Shown: positions 1 to 7,245 of the stretch, one piece after another
Numbering within the stretch: position 1 is the first letter of the stretch
Layout of the letters: every line of letters begins with the position of its first letter
Source of the DNA: Deltaproteobacteria bacterium
Lineage (GTDB): Bacteria > Desulfobacterota > Desulfobacteria > Desulfobacterales > JAFDCJ01
Assembly: GCA_024277475.1 (NCBI GenBank)
Contig: JAJRVC010000064.1
Coordinates: forward strand, 1 to 21,579
Reading direction: 5' to 3'
DNA: 21,579 nucleotides
The notes under the pieces: generated by a model
The model's input: only the letters and a program-made list of their open reading frames with translations
The model's database searches: none
Told to the model about the DNA's origin: nothing
Made by a program: the position numbers and the translations under genes

Positions 1-30
1 CAACATGGCAAGGGATGGCTAATGGTCTGT

Positions 31-183
31 TTAAATATCAGTATTAGAGAATTTTTCTGTCGCCTCTCTTACCGCCTCTTTTACCTCCAGATCAAAACTA
101 CCCGATAACACCGTTTCCAGCCATGAAATTGAACGGGGATCACCGATTTCACCAAAACATGGGGAATGTCTCCTTAACGACAT
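31..183 (-). pseudogene. HEAT-repeat-like protein fragment
   Basis: A 50-codon minus-strand frame runs from an ATG at 183 to a TAA at 31-33. Its residues 14-43 or so read like one HEAT/PBS-lyase repeat: GDPRSISWLETVL followed by a second helix with DLEVKEAVREATEKF, which matches the usual GDPRA..L...L....EVR.AA.EAL pattern. HEAT repeats mediate protein contacts in scaffolds and lyase-like proteins. There is no good ribosome binding site and the frame is closed by a TAA three codons upstream of the ATG, so I read it as the decayed C-terminal end of a larger HEAT protein rather than a complete gene. A genuine small protein cannot be excluded. Confidence 0.4.
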
Positions 184-409
184 CTGAATTTAGAATTTAT
201 TTGGCCCAATTTTGGGATCGGGTGGTGGCTGTAATTTGTTATTTCCAGCTTGTCCGGGAGATTATCATAAATTCACTCAGATAGCAACTTCAGCCCCGCT
301 ATCGGATGGGCATTGACTTCATACTTTCGACAGTGATATGGTCTAAATTTAATTTGTAAGAAGCTTCAGCAAACGTGCTGCAACGTCGCGTGATGAGGCC
401 TGTTTCGTT

Positions 410-450
410 GTCAGACCGGCTATTGCGGAGCAGGGTCTGACTTTGTTTTA
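410..450 (+). terminator. Possible intrinsic terminator
   Basis: Perfect 8-bp inverted repeat GTCAGACC (410-417) / GGTCTGAC (434-441) with a 16-base loop, followed at once by the T-rich run TTTGTTTTA. The shape fits a rho-independent terminator reading to the right, but the loop is large and no plus-strand gene is recognised upstream of it. Confidence 0.4.
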
Positions 451-499
451 ATTATGGGGAAGGGGGGCATGGCCTTGATTTGGGCCATTTTATCTCTTA

Positions 500-549
500 C
501 AGAGCGCCCGGAGAAAAATCAAAAAACTTTGTGATCTCCGGGGGCTCTG
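500..549. other. 15-bp imperfect inverted repeat
   Basis: Arms 500-514 and 535-549 are complementary over 15 positions with one mismatch (CAGAGC.CCCGGAGA against its complement), separated by 20 bases. No T-run follows on the plus strand, so it is not an obvious terminator. It sits about 80 bases ahead of the first response regulator and could be an RNA hairpin in its leader or a regulator-binding site; the role is unknown. Confidence 0.45.
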
Positions 550-630
550 CGAGAGGAAGGGTAAATGTGTACAGTTGAGCAAAATCCTAATGGCCGAAAT
601 TGGAACTAACCCCGGGAAGGAGAAATGCCG

Positions 631-1134
631 ATGGATAGCACAAAAATTTTGCAGGACAAAGTTGTTTTAATCGTTGATGACGAGGTGGATGTTACGGATA
701 CCGTGGAAGAGGTGCTGGATATGTGTTTCATCCGTAAAGCGAATGATTATGATACTGCGCGCCAATACCTGTTGAGCTACACCTTTGACATTGTCATTCT
801 TGATATCATGGGGGTGAACGGGTTTGACTTGTTGAAGCTGTCTGTCAAACGCGGATTTCCAACCGTCATGCTGACAGCGTACGCATTGACACCTGAAGCT
901 CTGGAAAAATCCATCAAGCTTGGTGCAGTCTCTTTTTTGCCTAAAGAGAAAATGAGCGAACTGGACGAATTTCTATCAGATGTGGTCCTTAAAGACGGCC
1001 TGCCTGTGTGGGAAAAACTATTTGATAAGCTTGGCGGATTCTTCAATAAGCATTTTGGACCGGATTGGAAAAAACGCAATCAGTTTTTCGCGGAATTTGA
1101 ACAGTCTATGATGCAGAGCAAAAAGCCGGAATAG
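631..1134 (+). CDS. Response regulator, receiver domain with FGPDWK tail
   Basis: CheY-like receiver, predicted cytoplasmic phosphoacceptor protein. Numbered from an upstream ATG at 625, it has the acidic pair D18-D19, phosphorylation-site Asp D60 (ILDIMG), switch threonine T84 (VMLTAY) and lysine K107 (LPKEK), so phosphorylation looks intact. I prefer the ATG at 631 because AAGGAG (617-622) lies 8 bases before it and only 2 bases before the 625 ATG. After the receiver comes a tail of roughly 50 residues with PVWEKLF, KLGGFF and FGPDWKKR. There is no helix-turn-helix, so it probably acts by protein contact. The regulator at 6428-6985 has the same architecture and tail, so the two are paralogues around the CoA-transferase/TRAP genes. 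The downstream CoA-transferase starts 87 bases on, possibly co-transcribed. The function of the tail is unknown to me. Confidence 0.93.
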   Translation: MDSTKILQDKVVLIVDDEVDVTDTVEEVLDMCFIRKANDYDTARQYLLSYTFDIVILDIMGVNGFDLLKLSVKRGFPTVMLTAYALTPEALEKSIKLGAVSFLPKEKMSELDEFLSDVVLKDGLPVWEKLFDKLGGFFNKHFGPDWKKRNQFFAEFEQSMMQSKKPE

Positions 1135-1221
1135 TGCACTGTCTCGGAAATTCTGCGATCGATTTTAGCCGCTTGGTTTTGTTTCCTCAAAACGGGCTCT
1201 CAACTGCCGCGTTAAACGGTT

Positions 1222-2151
1222 ATGGAGGTTTGCCGAAAATTGCCCGATTCCAAATTAATGCCTTTGTCAGAATCCATTCAGCGCTTCCTGCCCGACGACT
1301 GTTCAGTTGCCATGGGACTGTCGTTGGAATCTCTTATCCCCTTTGCCGCCGCTCATGAAATCATTCGCCAACACAGGCGAAATCTTTGTTTGATTGGCCC
1401 GATATCCGATATTTTGTTTGATCAGATCATCGGTGCCGGATGCGTTCGTCTAATCAGAGCCGCCTGGGTGGGAAACGTTATCACAGGCTCCGGTTACAAT
1501 TTCCGGCGGGGCATCGAGACGGGTACACTCAAAATAGAGGATCATTCCAACCTAACCCTGGCGATGGCACTTCGTGCCGGGGCCATGGGCGTTTCTTTCA
1601 TGCCGACGCGCACGGCGCTGGGTAGCGATTTGTTTAAAACCAATCCAGGACTGAAAAAAATGACCTGTCCTTTTACCGCTGATCGTTTGACTGCGGTTGA
1701 GGCGATCAATCCGGATGTCGCTATCGTTCATGTACAGCGCGCGGATGAATATGGCAATGCAAACACCTGGGGCAACCTGGGGGTGACCCGTGATGCCTGT
1801 CTGGCAAGCCGCCATGTCATCATTACTGCTGAGGAAATTGTTTCGCCGGATCTTATCAGCGCGGACCCCAATCGTGTGGTCACCCCGGGTTTTCGCGTTC
1901 ATGCGGTGGTTCATTTTCCGTGGGGAGCCTACCCGTCCCCGGTACCGGGTTTCTACAATCGCGATCATCAGGCGTTTGTTGATTATCGAAACGAGAGTAA
2001 AACACCGCAGCTTTTTGCTAAATGGAAAAATCGCTGGATAAGTAATATCTGCAGCCATCGTGATTACCTGGGCCTGCTAGGGCATGAACGGATGGCGGGA
2101 CTGGCCATAAGAAATCATGTTTTTTCGGAGACTGTTGACTATGGGTACTGA
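1222..2151 (+). CDS. CoA-transferase family I, subunit A (glutaconate CoA-transferase-like)
   Basis: Alpha-type subunit of a heteromeric family I CoA-transferase, which moves CoA from an acyl-CoA donor to a free carboxylic acid in the cytoplasm. The body (VAMGLSLESLIPFAAAHEII, LIGPISDILFDQIIGAGCV, AAWVGNV, HVQRADEYGNANTWG) matches the GctA/CoA_trans fold. The catalytic glutamate of this family lies in the partner subunit, encoded immediately downstream. The start is uncertain. The ATG at 1222 overlaps what looks like the ribosome binding site GGAGG (1224-1228), which would suit a TTG at 1240 or the ATG at 1258; the conserved part begins near codon 13. At 309 codons it is of normal length. Substrate is not readable from sequence; the linked glutaryl-CoA dehydrogenase-like gene suggests a C5 dicarboxylate. 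Confidence 0.9.
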   Translation: MEVCRKLPDSKLMPLSESIQRFLPDDCSVAMGLSLESLIPFAAAHEIIRQHRRNLCLIGPISDILFDQIIGAGCVRLIRAAWVGNVITGSGYNFRRGIETGTLKIEDHSNLTLAMALRAGAMGVSFMPTRTALGSDLFKTNPGLKKMTCPFTADRLTAVEAINPDVAIVHVQRADEYGNANTWGNLGVTRDACLASRHVIITAEEIVSPDLISADPNRVVTPGFRVHAVVHFPWGAYPSPVPGFYNRDHQAFVDYRNESKTPQLFAKWKNRWISNICSHRDYLGLLGHERMAGLAIRNHVFSETVDYGY

Positions 2152-2175
2152 TACTTGTTCGTAAACGTGTGTAGC

Positions 2176-2961
2176 ATGAATGTTCAAAATACCGGTTCTA
2201 ACGACTATACCCTTTCCCAACTGATGGTGACCGCCGCCGCCCGGGAAATTGCTGATGGGGAAGTAGTGTTTGTTGGTATGCGCTTGCCTTTGCTCGGATT
2301 TTTGCTGGCAAAAAGTACCCATGCGCCCGGTGCCGTCGGGGTATATGAACTAGGCATCGTACGCGATACGGTTGCCCCGGAACCCCTGATGACCATGGGG
2401 GATTTGCCCAATCTATGCCGCGCTCAGTGGCTGGCCGATACTGCCGATACCATGGGACTGCTTCAGCAAGGCGGAGTGGATGTCAGCTTTATCGGAGGCG
2501 CTCAGGTGGACTGCTTCGGGAATCTAAACACCAGCTATATCGGCGGCATTGATAAGGTTGAAACCCGGCTGCCGGGCAGTGGGGGAGCATGTGATTTGGC
2601 CTGTCTGGCAAAACGGCACATCATCGTCATGTCCCATGAAAAACGCCGGTTTGTATCCCGCGTGGATTACATAACGTCTCCCGGTTACGGAGAGGGCGGT
2701 TCCTGGCGCCGGGAGGTAGGCTTGACCCGGGGAGGTCCCGCCACCGTCATCACTACGTTGGGATTGCTGCGCTTCGAACCGGATACCAAAGAAATGATTC
2801 TGGTTTCGGTTCATCCCGGTGTTACCGTGGATACCGTTTTGCAAAATACGGCCTGGCCGCTGAAAATAGCGAAAGATTTGATATTGACACCCCCCCCGAC
2901 TGACTCGGAACTGACTATTCTGGCTCGCTTTGACCCGCAGGGATATTGGACGGGAGGATAG
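2176..2961 (+). CDS. CoA-transferase family I, subunit B (glutaconate CoA-transferase-like)
   Basis: Beta-type subunit that should carry the catalytic glutamate forming the CoA-thioester intermediate. The segment GAVGVYELGIVRD aligns with the family's (S)ENG region, making E58 (numbered from ATG 2176) the candidate nucleophile. GEVVFVGMRLPLLGFLLAK, GGAQVDCFGNLNTSYIG and the C-terminal VHPGVTVDTV also fit GctB-like proteins. The frame is open from a TTG at 2155, but homologues I remember start close to the ATG at 2176, giving 261 residues. No strong ribosome binding site precedes it. It follows subunit A by 24 bases, so translational coupling is likely. The pair is separated from the TRAP genes by a long hairpin and a new promoter, so the two may be expressed separately. 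Confidence 0.9.
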   Translation: MNVQNTGSNDYTLSQLMVTAAAREIADGEVVFVGMRLPLLGFLLAKSTHAPGAVGVYELGIVRDTVAPEPLMTMGDLPNLCRAQWLADTADTMGLLQQGGVDVSFIGGAQVDCFGNLNTSYIGGIDKVETRLPGSGGACDLACLAKRHIIVMSHEKRRFVSRVDYITSPGYGEGGSWRREVGLTRGGPATVITTLGLLRFEPDTKEMILVSVHPGVTVDTVLQNTAWPLKIAKDLILTPPPTDSELTILARFDPQGYWTGG

Positions 2962-2963
2962 AT

Positions 2964-3011
2964 AAATTTCCAGATTAGGCATTTCTTCGGAAATGCGTAA
3001 TCTGGGAATTT
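2964..3011 (+). terminator. Long UUCG-loop hairpin after the CoA-transferase genes
   Basis: Inverted repeat with arms 2964-2985 and 2990-3011. The loop is TTCG closed by C-G, one internal G/G mismatch (2978/2997) and one G-T pair interrupt an otherwise perfect 22-bp stem. It begins two bases after the stop codon of subunit B, the usual place for a terminator, but the T-tract is only TTTCTCTT. It ends four bases before the TTGACA of the TRAP promoter, so it could also act as an insulator or as a binding site. Confidence 0.6.
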
Positions 3012-3014
3012 CTC

Positions 3015-3044
3015 TTGACAAAAAACATAAAACTACGATATAAA
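3015..3044 (+). promoter_or_regulatory. Sigma-70 promoter of the TRAP operon
   Basis: Perfect -35 box TTGACA at 3015-3020 and near-consensus -10 TATAAA at 3039-3044 with an 18-base spacer. Transcription would start near 3051, about 77 bases before dctP. A short palindrome AACCGGTT at 3049-3056 covers the expected start site and might be an operator. Confidence 0.7.
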
Positions 3045-3127
3045 CTGAAACCGGTTCTGGTAAATGAATATTGTTTAGCTGTTAACACGTGCAGATTACT
3101 TACAATTACCCCAAAAAGGAGGCGAAA

Positions 3128-4216
3128 ATGACGTTAAGGAGATTTTTGACTACCGCATTGATTTGTTTAATTGGTATAGGGCTCGTCATCACACCGGCAC
3201 TGGCAAAAAAGAAGCCTTCCCTGGATGCCTGGAAACCTAAATTTGATCCATCAGGTGCAAAATATAAACTTATCGTTTCCAATGTTTCCCACCCTGTGTT
3301 AAAGGGCGTTTATACCGGATTTGCAATCAGAGATGAACTGTGGAAGCGAACCAAAGGGCAGATGTATCTAGACTACAAACCCTTTTCCATGCTGGGTGGT
3401 GAGGTTGAAGTTCTCAATCAGCTGCAGATGGGAGCTATTCAGGGTATGGCGGTCAGTTCGGTTGCATCCACCAACCTGGGGCCCCGATTCGGCCTCGTAA
3501 ACCTTCCTTTTTTAATCAATTCGTTTGAAAAACTAGACAAATTCGTTAACAGCGGGAAACTTTTTGACCATTTCCTGATGGCCATGGACCATCAGGGGAT
3601 TATGGCCGTCGACATTGCCAGTTACGGCAATTACGGCTGGGCCACCACCGTTCCGGTGAGAACCATTGCCGATGCTAAAAAAGTTAAATTTCGTATAGCC
3701 GAGGCAGCCGTTAATAAGCTGACCTACAAAGCCTGGGGATTCAATCCCGTGGTCATGCCATGGCCGGATGTTCCAGTAGCTTTAAAGCAGGGGGTTATTA
3801 CCGGACTGGATCACACCTTGACCGTGTGCAGCATTACCAAGAAATTTGAGGTGGCCAAATACTTTACCGAGATTAATTACGCCCAGGGTCTTTTCATCTG
3901 GCTCTTCAATAAGGCCTGGTATAACAAACTGCCGGCCGATCTTCAGAAGATACTGGTGGAAACCGTGCGTGATATGTGTAAAGAAGCACGTATGGCCGCG
4001 AAAAAGCAGGAAGCAGAGCAGATCCCTGCCGCCAAGGAAAAGTATGGCGTCGAGTTCTTTAAACTGTCTGATAAAGACATGGCCATTCTTACCAAAGAGG
4101 CAAATTCGGTTCACCTGAAATTTGCTCCTGAAATCAACAAGCTTTACAAAGGAGATAAATACAGGCCTGATAATTTCCTACAAGAAGTGCAGAACTACAT
4201 GGGCTATAAGCCTTAA
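3128..4216 (+). CDS. dctP: TRAP transporter solute-binding protein DctP
   Basis: Periplasmic extracytoplasmic receptor of a tripartite ATP-independent transporter, which hands a carboxylate-type ligand to the DctQM membrane complex. The start is fixed by AAGGAGG (3116-3122) five bases before the ATG at 3128, giving 362 residues. A signal peptide is evident: MTLRRF, a hydrophobic stretch to about residue 22, then ALA/KKK as cleavage site. The DctP signature segment KFRIAEAAVNKLTYKAWGF is present with R189 as the expected carboxylate-binding arginine, followed by PWPDVPVALKQGVITGLD. It heads the transporter cluster after its own promoter. Two hairpins lie between it and dctQ, which commonly lets the binding protein be made in excess. 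Ligand identity is inferred only from context. Confidence 0.95.
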   Translation: MTLRRFLTTALICLIGIGLVITPALAKKKPSLDAWKPKFDPSGAKYKLIVSNVSHPVLKGVYTGFAIRDELWKRTKGQMYLDYKPFSMLGGEVEVLNQLQMGAIQGMAVSSVASTNLGPRFGLVNLPFLINSFEKLDKFVNSGKLFDHFLMAMDHQGIMAVDIASYGNYGWATTVPVRTIADAKKVKFRIAEAAVNKLTYKAWGFNPVVMPWPDVPVALKQGVITGLDHTLTVCSITKKFEVAKYFTEINYAQGLFIWLFNKAWYNKLPADLQKILVETVRDMCKEARMAAKKQEAEQIPAAKEKYGVEFFKLSDKDMAILTKEANSVHLKFAPEINKLYKGDKYRPDNFLQEVQNYMGYKP

Positions 4217-4259
4217 CATTCTGTTCTGCAAAAAGAGGCATTTGAAAATGTCAGCCCTT

Positions 4260-4295
4260 CAGGCGGATTCCGGTTCGGGAAAACCGATCCGCCTG
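4260..4295 (+). other. GC-rich hairpin between dctP and dctQ
   Basis: Arms CAGGCGGAT (4260-4268) and ATCCGCCTG (4287-4295) pair perfectly over 9 bases, and CGGTT (4271-4275) with AACCG (4282-4286) extends the stem after a 2-base bulge. No T-run follows. It could stabilise the 3' end of the dctP message. Confidence 0.5.
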
Positions 4296-4323
4296 GGGAT
4301 TAATTATGTCCTAACTATTACAA

Positions 4324-4350
4324 TACCCCGCCTTTTTGTGGCGGGGTAAT
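4324..4350 (+). terminator. Partial terminator between dctP and dctQ
   Basis: Perfect 9-bp stem TACCCCGCC (4324-4332) / GGCGGGGTA (4340-4348) with loop TTTTTGT. Only ATCATTT follows, so termination may be leaky. Placed 34 bases before dctQ, it would lower expression of the membrane subunits relative to dctP. Confidence 0.55.
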
Positions 4351-4381
4351 CATTTAAAGATTGAACCCGGGGGATAATCCC

Positions 4382-4885
4382 ATGTTTGGAAGGTTGTTAA
4401 ACTTTTTGGACAAGATCCTGACTTTTTTTGAAGAGTGGACCCTGTTTGTCAGCGTAATCGTGGCCTTACTGGCTCTTTTTGTGAATGTCGTATTAAGATA
4501 CGGGTTCAACTATTCCCTGGCCTGGTCGGAGGAGCTTGTCAGAGAAGTCATTATTTACACGACCTTTATCGGGTGCAGTGCCGCCGTCAAGAACCGTTCT
4601 ATGATTAAAATTGATGCTTCGGTGCAGCTTCTTCCCAGGTTCAAGATGCCGCTGACGTATTTCAGTAATTTCGTTACCATGATTTTTGCCGGCATGATGA
4701 TTTATTACGGCTGGCTGATGATGCTGCTGCAGTATCGCACTCAACAGAAGACTATTATTATGGAAATTCCACTGGTCATCCTTTATGCCGTCCTGCCGTT
4801 GATGGGAGTGATGATGTTGATTCGATCGATCCAGGTCGTCTACCAGGATATTAACGAACAACGTCGCGGGAAACAGGATGATTAG
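4382..4885 (+). CDS. dctQ: TRAP transporter small membrane subunit DctQ
   Basis: Inner-membrane small subunit of the TRAP transporter, which joins DctM and supports docking of DctP. The protein has 167 residues from the ATG at 4382 and four hydrophobic segments, roughly residues 18-38, 50-70, 89-110 and 128-148. The family motif region WSEELVREVIIYTTFIG and the following AAVKNRSMIKID are present. The ribosome binding site is weak (GGGGGAT). An in-frame TTG at 4361 is possible but would add seven residues of no family resemblance. dctM follows after 60 bases. Confidence 0.93.
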   Translation: MFGRLLNFLDKILTFFEEWTLFVSVIVALLALFVNVVLRYGFNYSLAWSEELVREVIIYTTFIGCSAAVKNRSMIKIDASVQLLPRFKMPLTYFSNFVTMIFAGMMIYYGWLMMLLQYRTQQKTIIMEIPLVILYAVLPLMGVMMLIRSIQVVYQDINEQRRGKQDD

Positions 4886-4945
4886 GATGGTGACATTTTA
4901 CGCGAACATTTTATCACCAAACAATGGAACTAGGAGAGCCGGTAT

Positions 4946-6241
4946 ATGGAACTGAGCCACCTTATTATTGTTCTGATTCTGCTGGGATGCATGGCAACCT
5001 ATATCCCTGTTTTCATGTGCCTTTTTTTTACTGCCGTACTGGGTTTTGTCTTTTTTACCGATCTTCCGGTTCTCCTGCTGGCCCAATCCCTTTTCCGCAG
5101 CATGGACAACTTTGCCCTGATTGTCGTTCTCTTTTTCATTCTCTGCGGTAACATTATGACGGCGGGTTCTATCGTCGAAAAGCTGATCAAGGTCGCCAAT
5201 GCACTGGTGAGCTGGCTTCCGGGAGGTCTGGGTATGGCGGGAGTCCTGGCCTGCGGCCTTTTTGGTGCGATATCCGGTTCAACGGTCGCCACGGTGGTGG
5301 CCCTGGGCGGCTTCATGATTCCGGCGCTTATCGAAAATGGCTATCCTGAAAAATACACACTGGGTCTTATGACAACGTCTCCCAATCTAGGCGTAATTAT
5401 TCCACCGAGTATCGGCATGATCCTTTACAGTATGATCAGTAATGTCTCTTTGGAGGGACTTTTTTTAACCGGCTTTTTACCGGGTGTTCTCATCATGCTG
5501 GGGGTGTGCCTTTATTCTTATTTCTTTTTCCGGAAAAAGACCAAGATTGTACGCATGCCGGTGCCCAAGCCCATGGAGGTGTTGGCCGTACTTAAAGAGG
5601 GCTTCTGGTCCCTGATGCTGCCGGTGATCATATTCGGCGGTATATTCTCCGGAGCATTTACCGCCAACGAAGCCGCGGTGGTGGCCTGCGTTTATGCGTT
5701 TATTGTGGAGCTGTTTATCCACAGATCAATAAGATTCGTGGATGTTAAAAAAATAACGGTCAGCTCGGCGGTGACTTCTGCAACACTTTTAATCATTGTG
5801 GCCGGGGCGACCTGCTTCGGCCGCTTGCTTACTCTGGAAGACATCCCGGGAAAAATCACCGAAGCGGTTCTGTCTGCAATTCAGTCTCCGGTGATATTCC
5901 TTCTGGCCATGAACATTTTGCTTATTTTTGTAGGTATGTTCATGGATATTATATCGGCTACCATGATTCTAGGGCCTGTATTCTTACCGATGCTGGACGC
6001 TTTTGGTATCAGCTGGATGCATTTCGGTTGAATCATGACGGTCAATCTGGCCATTGGTTACTGCACGCCTCCCATGGGAGTCAGTCTTTATATTACGGGG
6101 GCTATTTCCAATAGAGATATTATTTATGTATCCAAGGCTGTTGTACCCTTTTTAGTTATCCAGATCGCTGTTTTGTTGCTGATGACGTACTTGCCTGAAT
6201 TCGTTCTGTGGCTGCCACGCTTGATGGGCTACTTGGAGTAA
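4946..6241 (+). CDS. dctM: TRAP transporter large permease DctM, interrupted by in-frame TGA
   Basis: Large membrane subunit that carries the sodium-coupled transport path. The ATG at 4946 follows AGGAG (4932-4936) at 9 bases. The frame gives 361 codons, then TGA at 6029-6031, then continues in the same frame to a TAA at 6239-6241. The complete product would have 431 positions, the normal DctM length. The sequence across the stop is colinear with the family: WMHFG, TGA, IMTVNLAIGYCTPPMG, where homologues read HFG(V/I)IM.VNL.IG..TPP.G. Thus only one residue is affected. Options are a nonsense mutation, a sequencing or assembly error, stop readthrough or recoding as selenocysteine. An ATG at 6035 could start a 68-codon fragment but has no ribosome binding site. 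If the stop is real and not read through, the conserved TPP.G helix region is lost and the transporter is probably dead. Confidence 0.9.
6029..6031 (+). other. In-frame TGA within dctM (codon 362)
   Basis: The codon stands where DctM proteins carry Val or Ile in the HFG(V/I)IM motif. The bases after it can form only a weak hairpin (stem 6040-6046 with 6053-6059, three G-T pairs, loop CTGGCC), which is poor support for a selenocysteine insertion element. A perfect palindrome CTCCCATGGGAG lies about 40 bases downstream, in the TPPMG codons. Confidence 0.85.
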
Positions 6242-6345
6242 TATCGTTAAATAATTAATAGTTCGGAATTTCTACATTTTTTTGGAATCACAGTTCCTTT
6301 TGCGGCCATTCTATTGGTAAGCCGTATAGAATGATTCCAACATTC

Positions 6346-6400
6346 CCTCCGGGGCGTAGGCGCTACCCTACGGGCCGGAGGCCAATTGGGGCGAAGCCCC
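6346..6400. repeat. Composite palindromic intergenic repeat, copy 1
   Basis: Two adjacent hairpins. The first (6346-6381) has arms CCTCCGG/CCGGAGG, a GG/GG internal loop, inner arms CGTAGG/CCTACG and a 6-base loop. The second (6388-6400) is GGGGC-GAA-GCCCC. A diverged inverse copy of the first unit lies at 12811-12847, and similar short hairpins occur at 9267-9408. It precedes the second response regulator by under 30 bases and may be a REP-like or small non-autonomous mobile element, or an RNA processing signal. Confidence 0.65.
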
Positions 6401-6427
6401 GAACTCGAGCTTCAGGAGGGGCTGTTG

Positions 6428-6985
6428 ATGTCTGAAAAAGAATCGTATCTCAAGGGCATACACATACTGGTTGTGGATGACGAAGCGGATATACTGGAAA
6501 CCATAGGGGACCTTCTGGAAGAATCCAATATCGATACGGCCCGTGATTACAAAAGTGCTTCTCAAAAAATAAAAGGCCGGAAATACGATCTGGCTATTTT
6601 AGACATCATGGGCGTTGACGGCTTACAATTATTGGAAGAAACTGTGGAACGGCAGATCCCGACCGTGATGCTCACCGCCCATGCCATCAGTCCCGAAACG
6701 CTTATGGAATCCATCCAAAAGGGGGCCATCTCTTACCTGCCCAAGGAAAGCCTTGCCGACCTGGATGATCTGCTGAATGATTTATTGGCGGCTTTTCATC
6801 ACGGAGAGCCGCCATGGAAGCTGCTTTTCGAAAAGCTGGGCGTTTATTTTGATGAACGTTTCGGACCTGATTGGAAAGACCGGGACCGCGATTTCTGGTC
6901 CGAATTCGATCGTACCTACCAAATCGGCAAGGGTATTCAAGAGCGCCTTAAACATGACAGGAGAATTCTGGACAAGGGAATCTGA
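6428..6985 (+). CDS. Response regulator, receiver domain with FGPDWK tail (paralogue 2)
   Basis: CheY-like receiver of 185 residues from the ATG at 6428, chosen because AGGAGGG (6414-6420) lies 7 bases before it. The acidic pair VVDDE, phosphorylation site LAILDIMG, switch residue VMLTAH and lysine LPKES are intact. The C-terminal part repeats that of the regulator at 631-1134: PPWKLLFEKLG, then FGPDWKDR, then WSEFDR, followed by an extra basic stretch of about 20 residues. No DNA-binding domain is present. It lies between the TRAP genes and the acyl-CoA dehydrogenase operon. The kinases at 13758 and 16485 are the nearest candidate phosphodonors. Output mechanism unknown. Confidence 0.93.
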   Translation: MSEKESYLKGIHILVVDDEADILETIGDLLEESNIDTARDYKSASQKIKGRKYDLAILDIMGVDGLQLLEETVERQIPTVMLTAHAISPETLMESIQKGAISYLPKESLADLDDLLNDLLAAFHHGEPPWKLLFEKLGVYFDERFGPDWKDRDRDFWSEFDRTYQIGKGIQERLKHDRRILDKGI

Positions 6986-7110
6986 CGCCTATTCTTAAAT
7001 CCAAGCCCCCATCCTGATTTTATCGGGAACCCCTGAACTCCGCAACGCTTATAATAGTTCCGTGCAGGCGGAATACCGGCAAATTAGTAATTTTTTAGCG
7101 GTTTTCTGAC

Positions 7111-7139
7111 TTGACACACTCGCTGCCTTCCTCTATATT
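7111..7139 (+). promoter_or_regulatory. Sigma-70 promoter of the acyl-CoA dehydrogenase/ETF operon
   Basis: TTGACA (7111-7116), 17-base spacer, TATATT (7134-7139), a near-perfect sigma-70 promoter. The predicted start near 7146 leaves a leader of about 100 bases before the acyl-CoA dehydrogenase ATG. Confidence 0.75.
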
Positions 7140-7160
7140 TCATCCTTTGACGCAAAAAGC

Positions 7161-7173
7161 GTATACTGTATAC
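7161..7173. promoter_or_regulatory. GTATAC-T-GTATAC palindrome, candidate operator
   Basis: Thirteen-base palindrome made of two GTATAC units around a central T, about 15-28 bases downstream of the predicted transcription start. That is a typical repressor position. GTATAC-centred sites are known for several GntR-family regulators; the regulator is not encoded in this window, so the assignment is speculative. Confidence 0.5.
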
Positions 7174-7245
7174 ACTATTTAAGCTATTTATACTTAACCT
7201 AGTTTATAGAAACAACGGAACACTAAATAATTAGGAGGAATAAAA

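Larger units (their letters stand above)
184..630. other. Intergenic region without a recognisable gene
   Basis: About 450 bases between the HEAT-like fragment and the first response regulator. Short frames are open on both strands but none has a start, a ribosome binding site and a recognisable product. The region holds two clear inverted repeats, listed separately. I see no convincing sigma-70 or sigma-54 promoter here, so the start of transcription of the first regulator is unresolved. Confidence 0.5.

Noticed and set aside
367..453. Minus-strand open stretch reading AIAGLTTKQASSRDVAARLL
   Set aside because: About 30 codons between stops, no start codon or ribosome binding site, no family recognised, and it overlaps a hairpin.
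6040..6059. Selenocysteine insertion hairpin after the dctM TGA
   Set aside because: Seven pairs of which three are G-T, and the loop CTGGCC lacks G in its first two positions, so it does not fit the bacterial consensus well; kept only as a possibility in the finding.
6035..6241. Separate small membrane protein starting at ATG 6035
   Set aside because: It is the in-frame continuation of dctM with the conserved NLAIG..TPPMG motif and has no ribosome binding site of its own.
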